Assembly (NCBI GenBank): GCA_965229645.1
Contig: OZ245893.1
Coordinates: 3,162,001 to 3,226,000 of the forward strand
Direction: 5' to 3'
DNA from: CAXQZM01 sp965229645
GTDB lineage: Bacteria > Pseudomonadota > Alphaproteobacteria > UBA7985
DNA: 64,000 nucleotides
The translations under genes were made by a program, and so were the position numbers. Below are positions 50,559 to 59,100 of this stretch, in pieces. The notes under the pieces were generated by a model. The model searched no databases. It saw only the letters and a list, made by a program, of their open reading frames with translations, and was not told the DNA's origin. Numbering within the stretch: position 1 is the stretch's first letter; every line of letters begins with the position of its first letter.

Positions 50559-50609
50559 TGCTGGGGCCTTGGGTTCTTAGCTTAGGGGCGGTCAAGTTAG
50601 CAGGTTCGC

Positions 50610-51977
50610 ATGTCCACAAACAAACCTGGGTTCAGCCCAACGATTGAACACCACGACGACTTAGCGGCCTACCTTGCGGCAGGGGCAAAGCCGCGTGCGA
50701 ACTGGAAAATCGGCACCGAGCATGAGAAGTTCTGCTTTACCACCCACGATTGGCGGCCCTTGCCCTACGACGGCGACGCCTCGATCCTGACGCTGTTTCG
50801 CGGCCTCATGGACCAGGGCTGGCAGCCAATCGAAGACCAGGGCAAAATTATCGCGCTGGAGGACCAGCAAGGCGCGAGCATTTCCCTGGAACCTGGCGGC
50901 CAGTTTGAACTGTCGGGCGCGCCGCTCACCAACCTGCACCAGACCTGCGATGAGGCCCATCGCCACTTGGCCCAGGTCAAGACCGTCGCCGACCGCCACG
51001 GCATCGCCATGCTGGGGCTTGGCTTTACCCCCGCCGCTACGCTGGCCCAAGTGCCCATGATGCCCAAAGGGCGCTACCACCTCATGAAGGGCTACATGCC
51101 CCAGGTCGGCACCCGCGGCCACGATATGATGTTCCGCACCTGCACGATCCAGGTCAATTTGGACTTTGCGGACGAGGTCGATATGGCGCAGAAGATGCGC
51201 CTGGGCCAAGTCCTGCAGCCCTTTGCCACCGCCCTGTTCGCCAACGCCCCTTTGCGCGAGGGCCAGCCCACGGGCCGAGTGTCGGAGCGGGCTTACACGT
51301 GGCTGGATGTGGATGCGGCGCGCGCAGGCTTGCTCGCGGCGGCCCTAGCGGGCGATTTGACCTACGAGGCCTATGCGGCCTATGCCCTCGACGTGCCCAT
51401 GTACTTCGTCTTGCGCGATGGGGTGGGCTTTATCGATGCCCGCGGCCAATCGTTTCGTGATTTCATGGCGGGAAAGCTGCCCGCGCTGCCAGGGCAGCGG
51501 CCAACCTTGAAGGATTGGGAAAACCACCTCTCTACCTTGTTTCCCGAGGCGCGGCTGAAGCGCTTTATCGAAATGCGCGGCGCCGACGGCGGGCCGTGGC
51601 AGCACATTTGCGGCTTACCCGCCTTTTGGGTCGGGCTGCTCTACGATGCCGCCGCGCAAGCCGCCGCTCTGGACTTGACCAAAGATTGGGACTTGCCAGC
51701 GCTCGAGGCCTTGCGCCAGGCAGTGCCCAGCCAGGGCATGGGCGCGGAGTTTCGCGGGCGGCGCGTTCAGGACTGGCTGCAAGATTTGATCGATCTGGCC
51801 CTCGCGGGTCTGACCGCGCGGGGCCAGGCGGGCAAAATCAGCGCAGATGAGACCGAGTATTTGGCCGCGCCCAAGACATGGGCCGCGACGGGCGCGGGGC
51901 CAGCCCAGCAGGTCTTGGCTCTATTCGACGAGGTGCAAGGCGACATGGCTGCCCTGCACCAACGATTGGCATTTTGA
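50610..51977 (+). CDS. gshA: Glutamate-cysteine ligase, class II (plant/alphaproteobacterial type)
   Basis: First step of glutathione synthesis. 455 residues with the class II landmarks KIGTEHEKF (ATP/Mg site), SISLEPGGQFELSGAP, MMPKGRYHLMKGYMP, TCTIQVNLDF and EMRGADGGPW. This class is the one found in plants and alphaproteobacteria, unlike E. coli GshA. A kinase-like gene follows closely, then metA, so sulfur-amino-acid functions are grouped. Confidence 0.93.
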   Translation: MSTNKPGFSPTIEHHDDLAAYLAAGAKPRANWKIGTEHEKFCFTTHDWRPLPYDGDASILTLFRGLMDQGWQPIEDQGKIIALEDQQGASISLEPGGQFELSGAPLTNLHQTCDEAHRHLAQVKTVADRHGIAMLGLGFTPAATLAQVPMMPKGRYHLMKGYMPQVGTRGHDMMFRTCTIQVNLDFADEVDMAQKMRLGQVLQPFATALFANAPLREGQPTGRVSERAYTWLDVDAARAGLLAAALAGDLTYEAYAAYALDVPMYFVLRDGVGFIDARGQSFRDFMAGKLPALPGQRPTLKDWENHLSTLFPEARLKRFIEMRGADGGPWQHICGLPAFWVGLLYDAAAQAAALDLTKDWDLPALEALRQAVPSQGMGAEFRGRRVQDWLQDLIDLALAGLTARGQAGKISADETEYLAAPKTWAATGAGPAQQVLALFDEVQGDMAALHQRLAF

Positions 51978-52006
51978 GCGTGCGTTTTGCCGACGGCGCC
52001 GCCTTT

Positions 52007-52798
52007 ATGAGGTGGCCCAACAAGCGCCTCGCCTTCATCGGCATGTCGGGCGTCGGCAAGTCCACGCTCGCAACTTTTTTGGACCCGTCGCTTTGGACGG
52101 CGTTTTGCACCGACTTTGCCTTGGCCGACGGCCCTTTGCGCAGCGAGTTGGAGGCCTTTGCGGGCCCCGATTTTCCCGTTGCCGAAGATGATATTTCGGT
52201 CCTGTCGGCCTATATCGGCAAACTCGGCGACCCCCAGCGCGGCGGGTTGGACCTCAAGACCTTTCGCCAGCGCCAGCACCGTCATGGCGTCGCAGAACGC
52301 CAAACTTTTGAACGCCTGTTGCAGCAGCTTGCGCGCCACGCGGGCCCCGCCTTCGTCGATGCGGGCGGGTCGCTCGTGGAAATTTTGGACTTCGACCGCC
52401 CCGACCCCTTGCGCACGGCGCTGACGGACCAGCTGTTCTTCGTCTATATCGCCGCCGATGCGGGGCAGACGGCGGCGCTGATCGACCGGCAGTTGCAGGC
52501 CCCCAAGCCCATGTTCTACCAACCTCAATTTCTGGAGGCGGCTTTAGCGGACTTTTTTGCGCGCGAAGGGCGCGCCGACCAAGCCCTGGATCGGGTTGAC
52601 CCCGACGCTTTCATTCGTTTCGTCTTTCCGCGCCTCTGCGCCCATCGCGCCCCGCGCTATGCCGCCTTGGCGCGCGCCGCAGGGGTGCAGGTGCCCTTGC
52701 ACCGCGCCAATGCGGTGCGTTCTGACCAGCAACTGTTCGATCTGATCGCTGAACACCTCGACTCTCGGGACCCCGACCATGCCGCTGAAACTCCCTGA
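52007..52798 (+). CDS. P-loop NTPase/kinase-like protein, unknown function
   Basis: A 263-residue protein with an N-terminal Walker A, AFIGMSGVGKSTLATFL, like small-molecule kinases, and AGPAFVDAGGSLVEILDF as a possible second motif. I do not recognise a named family. A GTG at 51980, 2 bp after the gshA stop, is an alternative start. It overlaps metA by 20 bp, so it is part of a gshA-X-metA-acyltransferase unit. Confidence 0.65.
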   Translation: MRWPNKRLAFIGMSGVGKSTLATFLDPSLWTAFCTDFALADGPLRSELEAFAGPDFPVAEDDISVLSAYIGKLGDPQRGGLDLKTFRQRQHRHGVAERQTFERLLQQLARHAGPAFVDAGGSLVEILDFDRPDPLRTALTDQLFFVYIAADAGQTAALIDRQLQAPKPMFYQPQFLEAALADFFAREGRADQALDRVDPDAFIRFVFPRLCAHRAPRYAALARAAGVQVPLHRANAVRSDQQLFDLIAEHLDSRDPDHAAETP

Positions 52799-53684
52799 AA
52801 CCCTCCCCGCTTTTGAGGTGCTGCGGGCCGAACGCGTGCCCGTCATGTCCGAGGGGCGGGCGGCGCGCCAAGACATTCGCCCGCTCGAGATCGCGATTCT
52901 GAACTTGATGCCCGAAAAGATCAAGACCGAGACCCAGTTCGCGCGCTTGCTCGGCAGTTCCCCGATTCAGGTGTCCCTTAGTCTTATGCAAACGGGCAGC
53001 TACGCGCCGCGCCATACGGACAAGGCGCACTTGGAGGCTTTTTATCAGACCTTCGCCGCCATGGAGCATCGGCGTTTTGACGGCCTCATTATTACGGGCG
53101 CGCCCATTGAAACCTTGCCTTTTGATCGGGTCAAGTACTGGGCGGAGATGCAGGCGGTCCTAGATTGGGCGCGCCGCCAGGTCTTTTCCAGTTTTTTCGT
53201 GTGCTGGGGCGCGCAAGCCGCGCTCTACCATCACCACGGCGTGCCCAAGCACGCCTTGCCCGAAAAACGCTTCGGCATTTACGATCATGTCAGCCTGCGG
53301 CCTGCCTGCGACTTGATGCGCGGCATCAATGATGTCTTCGCCATGCCCGTGTCGCGCCATACCGAGGTGCGGGCGGCGGACTTGCCAACGGAGCTGGAAA
53401 TTCTTGCCCAATCCGACCAGGCGGGGGTCGGCATGGTGGCTGATTGGCGCGCGCGAGAGTTCTATGTTTTCAATCACTTAGAATACGATCGCGAGACTTT
53501 ACTGGATGAGTACCAACGCGATTTGGCCAAAGGTGCGTCGATCCAACTGCCCTACAACTACTTTCCTGGCGACAACCCGGAGGTTCAGCCGCCCAATACC
53601 TGGCGGGCGTTCGGGGCGCTGGTGTTCCAAAATTGGTTGAATTTTGTCTATCAAGGCACCCCTTACAACTTGGATGACCTTTAG
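52779..53684 (+). CDS. metA: Homoserine O-acyltransferase (MetA family, probably acetyl-CoA specific)
   Basis: Activates homoserine for methionine synthesis. 301 residues with the catalytic Cys142 (FFVCWGAQAALYHHHGV), His233 and Glu235 (YVFNHLEYD). Residue 111 is Glu (ITGAPIETLPF); in this family Glu111 is linked to acetyl-CoA and Gly111 (E. coli) to succinyl-CoA, so an O-acetyltransferase is likely. No SAM riboswitch can be upstream because the start lies inside the previous gene. Confidence 0.92.
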   Translation: MPLKLPETLPAFEVLRAERVPVMSEGRAARQDIRPLEIAILNLMPEKIKTETQFARLLGSSPIQVSLSLMQTGSYAPRHTDKAHLEAFYQTFAAMEHRRFDGLIITGAPIETLPFDRVKYWAEMQAVLDWARRQVFSSFFVCWGAQAALYHHHGVPKHALPEKRFGIYDHVSLRPACDLMRGINDVFAMPVSRHTEVRAADLPTELEILAQSDQAGVGMVADWRAREFYVFNHLEYDRETLLDEYQRDLAKGASIQLPYNYFPGDNPEVQPPNTWRAFGALVFQNWLNFVYQGTPYNLDDL

Positions 53685-54387
53685 GGGACGCACCCTCCGC
53701 GCGGGCCTGCGGGCCTGGGCCAAGCGGCAGTCGCGGCGACCTGGGGCCGTTCGGCTGTTCCGCACCTTGATCGCGGCCTATATGTGGGCGCTCTACGCCA
53801 GCACGCGTAAGACGATTCGAATCGACCCTCAAACCCAGGCCTTGATGGCGGCGGGCGTACCGCTGCTGATCGGCAACTGGCACAGCCGCCTGTTCTTGTT
53901 CGCGCCGTTTTGGCGCCATCGCGGGCACTTGCCCTTGTCGGTCATTTCCTCGCCCCACGCCGACGGTCTGATCGTCGGCGGCGCGGCGGAGGTGCTGGGG
54001 CTAGAACCTTTGCGCGGGACTCGGGGCGGCAAAGGCGGCGCGGCGGCCATGCGCGCAGGCCTGCGGGCCCTGCAGTCGGGGCGGTGTCTCATGCTCAACC
54101 CCGACGGTCCTTCTGGACCGCGTCAAGTCTTGGGGGAGGGGACAGCGGCGCTGGCGCAGCTAAGCGACGCGCCCTTTGTCGCCATCGCCTACTCGGCGCG
54201 GCCCGCGCGATTTTCGACTCGGGTCTGGGACCGCAGCTTGCTGGTCCGTCCGTTCAGCCGGCTGATCGTCGAGGTCTCTGCGCCGCTGCGGTTCGACAAG
54301 ACCCAAGACCGCGAGGCGGTGCGCCAGCAGATCGAGCGCTTCATGAACGCACAGATGGCCGCGCTCGATTCAAATGCGCAGGATTGA
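53674..54387 (+). CDS. Lysophospholipid acyltransferase family protein (DUF374)
   Basis: A 237-residue protein with the DUF374 pattern: GNWHSRLFLFAPFW (acyltransferase H box), SPHADGLIVGGAAEVLG, RGTRGGKGGAAAMRA and LNPDGPSGPRQV. Relatives act in lipid A or phospholipid acylation, but the exact substrate is unknown. The ATG at 53674 overlaps the metA end (11 bp). The gene is convergent with the FMN dehydrogenase gene, 28 bp apart. Confidence 0.82.
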   Translation: MTFRGRTLRAGLRAWAKRQSRRPGAVRLFRTLIAAYMWALYASTRKTIRIDPQTQALMAAGVPLLIGNWHSRLFLFAPFWRHRGHLPLSVISSPHADGLIVGGAAEVLGLEPLRGTRGGKGGAAAMRAGLRALQSGRCLMLNPDGPSGPRQVLGEGTAALAQLSDAPFVAIAYSARPARFSTRVWDRSLLVRPFSRLIVEVSAPLRFDKTQDREAVRQQIERFMNAQMAALDSNAQD

Positions 54388-54415
54388 CGGCCTGGGAATT
54401 GGCGATATCCGTCAT

Positions 54416-55564
54416 TCAAGACGACGACTGATACAAGATATGCGGACCCACATCGGCGAACTGGGTTTCTCCACATAGGGCCAAGGTCGTGTCCAGCTCG
54501 GCGCGCAAGATGTCGATGGCCGTGGCGACACCCGCCTGGCCCGCCGCGCCCAGGCCGTAGAGGTAGGCGCGCCCGATGTAGCAGGCCTGGGCGCCCAGGG
54601 CCTTGGCCTTCAGGATGTCTTGGCCGCAGCGAATGCCGCTGTCCATATGAACTTCTATGTTGGTGCCGACGGCGGCGACAATAGCGGGGAGGGCCTTGAT
54701 CGCCGAGGGCGCGCCGTCCAGTTGCCGCCCGCCGTGGTTGGAAACGATCAGGGCGTCGGCGCCGGTTGCCACGGCGCGTTCGGCGTCGTCGGCGTCCAGA
54801 ATCCCTTTTAGGATCAAGGGACCGCCCCAACGATCCTTGATCCAAGCCACATCGTCCCAGGTAAAGGCAGCGTCGAAGGCATCGCGCGTCCAGGAGGCCA
54901 GATCGCTTAGGTCTTTGACACCTTGAACGTGCCCGACGATGTTGCCAAAGCTGCGGCGGCGGGTCTTGACCGCGTACTGCCAGACCCACCCAGGGCGGGC
55001 GGCAAATTGTCGCAAGGTGTTGAGATTGATCTTGGGCGGGGAGGAAAGCCCGTTGCGCAGGTCCTTGTGCCGCTGCCCCAGGACTTGCAGGTCGAGCGTC
55101 AGCATGAGCGCGGAGCAGCCCGCCGCCTTGGCCCGGTCGATCAGCCGCCCTGAAAACTCCCGATCCTTCATGACGTAGATCTGAAACCAAAACGGCGCCG
55201 TCGCCGCTTGCGCGACATCCTCAATGGAGCAGATCGACATGGTCGAGAGCGTATAGGGGATGTCTGCGGCGTTCGCGGCCCTGACGGCGTGCAGTTCCCC
55301 ATCGGGCCAGTTCATGCCCGCGTTGCCCGTGGGGGCAATCCCGAAGGGTAGGGCATAGTCCTGCCCCAGGATCGCCGTCTTCAGGCTGCGCCCTTCCATA
55401 TTGACCCCGACCCGTTGGCGAAACTTCAGCTCGGCGAAGTCTTGGGTGTTGGCGGCGTAGGTGCTTTGCGACCAGGACCCCGTGTCGATATAGTCGTAAA
55501 ACATGCGCGGTAACCGCCGCTGGGCCGCTTTGCGCAAGTCGTCGATGTCCAAATAGAGCGTCAT
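54416..55564 (-). CDS. lldD: FMN-dependent alpha-hydroxyacid dehydrogenase (L-lactate dehydrogenase, LldD-like)
   Basis: A 382-residue TIM-barrel flavoenzyme: FYDYIDTGSWSQST at the N-terminus (active-site Tyr region), GIAPTGNAGMNWPDGE, FQIYVMKDRE, TLDLQVLGQRHKDLRNG and the catalytic His in VSNHGGRQLDG. Oxidises L-lactate or a related 2-hydroxyacid into the respiratory chain. A monocistronic gene. Confidence 0.9.
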   Translation of the reverse strand: MTLYLDIDDLRKAAQRRLPRMFYDYIDTGSWSQSTYAANTQDFAELKFRQRVGVNMEGRSLKTAILGQDYALPFGIAPTGNAGMNWPDGELHAVRAANAADIPYTLSTMSICSIEDVAQAATAPFWFQIYVMKDREFSGRLIDRAKAAGCSALMLTLDLQVLGQRHKDLRNGLSSPPKINLNTLRQFAARPGWVWQYAVKTRRRSFGNIVGHVQGVKDLSDLASWTRDAFDAAFTWDDVAWIKDRWGGPLILKGILDADDAERAVATGADALIVSNHGGRQLDGAPSAIKALPAIVAAVGTNIEVHMDSGIRCGQDILKAKALGAQACYIGRAYLYGLGAAGQAGVATAIDILRAELDTTLALCGETQFADVGPHILYQSSS

Positions 55565-55610
55565 GGCAGACGACTAGCACGGCGGTCGGCCGCGCGCCAT
55601 GCCTCGCTTC

Positions 55611-55868
55611 GCGCTGGATGACGACGTTCTTAAAGTCCCGACATCCCCTCACGATGTCATGCTGCGCGCAGTCGCAGCATCCATCACGGAACACCAGCCA
55701 CAAGCGCGGACGGCGGCGACGTCGCGTCGCGCCGCGCTGGATGACGACGTTCTTAAAGTCCCGACATCCCCGCACGATGTCATGCTGCGCGCAGTCGCAG
55801 CATCCATCACGGAACACCAGCCACAAGTGCGGACGGCGGCGACGTCGCTCCGCGCTGGATGACATTGT
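55611..55868. repeat. Tandem ~120-bp repeat (two units and a partial third)
   Basis: Units 55611-55733 (123 bp) and 55734-55851 (118 bp), then 17 bp of a third. Each contains GCGCTGGATGACGACGTTC, TCATGCTGCGCGCAGTCGC and ATCACGGAACACCAGCCAC. About 65 bp of each unit matches the repeat at 47407-47485. The open frames across the repeat on both strands are repetitive and not called as genes. Confidence 0.85.
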
Positions 55869-55910
55869 TCTAGACGCCCAACACTCCCGCGCAACGCCGT
55901 CCCGCACCAA

Positions 55911-55947
55911 GCGGACCCCAAGCCCGAAGGGCGCAGGGAACGTCCGC
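55911..55947 (+). repeat. Solo copy of the R1 hairpin module
   Basis: GCGGAC...GCCC-GAA-GGGC...GTCCGC, matching the 48-bp module of R1 copies A, C and H, where the outer stem is GCGGGC...GCCCGC. The outer-stem change is paired, so the hairpin is kept. No R1 ends are nearby. Confidence 0.6.
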
Positions 55948-55966
55948 GCCGCGCAGGTAAATCGAA

Positions 55967-55994
55967 TTGCAACAAAGTTAATCACAATTATTTT
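55967..55994 (+). promoter_or_regulatory. Possible promoter of the giant surface-protein gene
   Basis: TTGCAA and TATTTT, 16 bp apart, in an AT-rich stretch that contrasts with the surrounding GC-rich DNA, about 130 bp before the GTG start. Weak evidence without experimental data. Confidence 0.3.
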
Positions 55995-56023
55995 ACCGCC
56001 CCTGGGGAAAAAGAGACTTCACA

Positions 56024-56052
56024 TAGTTACAAGATGTGCTAATTTGTAACTA
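56024..56052. promoter_or_regulatory. Perfect 9-bp inverted repeat, candidate operator
   Basis: TAGTTACAA (56024-56032) and TTGTAACTA (56044-56052), spaced by 11 bp, lie 72 bp upstream of the giant gene and just after the possible promoter. Confidence 0.5.
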
Positions 56053-56080
56053 AGATAGTGTCTAATCGCTACAATTTGTC

Positions 56081-56099
56081 GGCAAGTTCTGAACTTGCC
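56081..56099. promoter_or_regulatory. Perfect 19-bp palindrome, candidate operator
   Basis: GGCAAGTTC-T-GAACTTGCC, 25 bp before the GTG start of the giant gene. Its size and symmetry are like those of LuxR- or TetR-type sites, but no regulator gene is next to it in the window. It could also form a hairpin in the mRNA leader just before the ribosome-binding site. Confidence 0.55.
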
Positions 56100-56123
56100 C
56101 GCATCAGACGAAGGATTGAGCCC

Positions 56124-59100
56124 GTGCATCCTGTGCCTTACAAACCCATCCTAGCCCATGCCCAGGCGGGACATGGCGTCCCCTGGCGACCCATCACCCC
56201 GCTTGTGCGAGCCCTAGCCTCGGCAGCCCTGGCGGCGGTTTTGGCCTTGGTGCCCCTGTCGTGGGCGCGGGCCGAGGTGCCCGAGGCCTGCCGGGTCACG
56301 GACGGGACTGGCACCAGTTTTTTCTACGGCGACGACGCGGGCGAGACCGATACAACGCTCGCGTGCTACAATAAGCTGGTCATCAGCCAGACGGACTTCA
56401 GCGCCGCCGCGTCGAGTTCGGGGGGGGGCAACGGCACCTTCCGTCACGATGGCTACCCCTTGCGCGACTGGTACACGGGCAACGTCACCAACATGTATCA
56501 GTTCTTTTACAACACAGACATAGGCGATGGCAGCGACGGCGACAGCGACATCACGGGCTGGGATACGTCAAATGTGACAAACATGGCCCAGTTGTTTCGG
56601 ACGACCGCCAATTTCAACCAAGACATCGGGGCTTGGGACACCTCGAATGTAACGGACATGAACAACATGTTCAATGGCGCCAAAGTATTCAACCAAGACA
56701 TCGGCGGGTGGAACACATCAAAGGTTACCACGTTCCTGCAGATGTTTGAAAGCGCAGCGGCTTTCGATCAGAACCTTAACTACGATTCAAGCACGGGCGC
56801 ATGGGACACCTCGGCGGTGACAACGATGGGCTATATGTTCAAGTCCGCCACATCGTTCAATCAGGATATTGGCGATTGGAACACCGACAACGTCGAGTTT
56901 ATGCACTACATGTTTGACAGCGCCATGTCGTTCAATCAAGACATTGGGGGTTGGAACACCGCGTCCGTTCAGTGGACTCACTATATGTTCCGCGACGCAA
57001 CAGCGTTCAATCAGGACATCGGCGGCTGGGATACCAGTTCCGTGACGAGTATGTACTACATGTTTCGGGGCGCCGTGTCATTCGATCAAGACCTGGTAGG
57101 TTGGAATGTTGAGAGAATTTCGTCGAGACCTTCAGGCTTTACCTACAACCTAACGACCGATTGGGCGCTGGACGGCGCGCGTCAGCCGCAGTGGGGATAT
57201 CCCGTCATCGACACCTGCGATTTCAGCGAAACAAGCTTTTCCGAGTCTTACATAGGCCAGGTTGAGCCGTGTCGGAACCTACTGGTGATCAGCCAGAATG
57301 ATTTTACTGGTGCGGGGTACGCGGGCGACCGATCCTATTCCTACGACATAGACGATTTCACCTACGACCTCAACGATTGGTACACGAGCAACATTAGCGA
57401 CATGTATCAGTTTTTTCGGGATTCCGACATAGGCGACGGCAGCGACGGCGACAGCGACATCACCGGATGGGACACCTCAAACGTCACAACGATGCGGCAG
57501 TTGTTCTATTCGGCAGACGACTTCAATCAAGACATAGGGTCTTGGAATACCGCAAATGTCGTGAGCATGAACAACATGTTTCAGAATGTCAAATCCTTCA
57601 ATCACGACATAGGAAACTGGAATACGTCCAAGGTGGAGAATTTTGCACAGATGTTCGACGGTGTAACAGCCTTCAACCAGGACATCGGGCGCTGGGATAT
57701 GTCGTCGGCGACGAATATATCCTACATGTTCCGCAATGTGGCCGAATTCAATCAGGACATAAGCGGTTGGAATACGCAAAATGTCACTTCAATGAGCGGC
57801 ATGTTCCAATACGCGACCGCATTCAATCAGGACATAGGCGGGTGGGATACGCAGAATGTTACGACCATGGCCTATATGTTCCGGTACGCGACGGCATTCG
57901 ACCAAGACATCGGCGATTGGGATACGGGCAAGGTCACCCAAACCTACTACATGTTCGAAAATGCGACCAGCTTCAATCAGGACATCGGGGGCTGGAATAC
58001 CTCCGCTGTGACGGGCGCTTACTACATGTTCCGGAACGCCACCTCGTTCAATCAGGACATAGGCGGCTGGGATACCAGTTCCATGAACAACATGAGCTAC
58101 ATGTTTTGGGGCGCCGAGGCCTTTGATCAGGACCTAGTGGATTGGGACGTTCAGCACTATTCATCGCGACCCACGGGCTTTACCTACAACCTAACGACCG
58201 ATTGGGCCTTGAACGGCGCGCGCCAGCCGCAGTGGGGATACCCCGTCATCGAAACCTGCGACTTCAGTGAAACAAGTTTTTCTAGTTCCTACATAGGCCG
58301 CGTTGAGCCTTGTCGAAATCTGCTCGTAATTAGCCCAGATGACTTTGAGGACGCGGGATACAAGGGCAATAGATCTTACGCCTACGACATCGACGATTTC
58401 ACCTACGATCTCAACGATTGGTACACGAGCAACATTAGCGACATGTACCAGTTTTTCCGGGATTCCGACATAGGGGACGGCAGCGACGGCGACAGCGATA
58501 TCACCGGATGGGACACCTCAAACGTCACATCCATGCGGCAACTGTTTTACGGCGCCGATAAGTTCAACCAAGATATAGGCAGTTGGGACACGTCAAATGT
58601 CGAGAGTATGAATAACCTGTTTGCGGGGGCCACCTCCTTCAATCAGGACATAGGAAGCTGGAATACGTCCAAGGTGACGAATTTTGGGCAAATGTTTCAG
58701 GGCGCAAAGGTTTTTAATCAGGCAATTAACACGAACACAACCACAGGCGCATGGGACACCTCCGCGGCAACGAATATGGGGGCTATGTTTGGTTCTGCGA
58801 CCGCATTCAATCAGGACTTAAGCGGCTGGAATACGCAAAATGTCACCTCTATGAGCAGCATGTTCACCTACACCGCGGCATTCGATCAGGACATCGGCGG
58901 GTGGAATACGCAAAACGTCACGAACATGAGCTATATGTTCCGATACGCGACCGCGTTCGATCAAGACATCGGCGATTGGGATACGGGCAAGGTCACCCAA
59001 ATGTACTACATGTTCGAGAATGCGACCAGCTTCAATCAGGACATCGGCGCGTGGGATACCTCCGCAGTGACGAGCGCTTACTACATGTTCCAGAACGCCA

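Noticed and set aside
50559..52779. SAM-type riboswitch upstream of metA
   Set aside because: metA starts inside the preceding gene and I see no suitable leader before gshA either.
57467..58126. Open frames in other frames and strands across the giant gene (for example MGHLKRHNDAAVV...)
   Set aside because: They are frame-shifted or antisense readings of the DUF285 repeats and simply mirror the repeat period.
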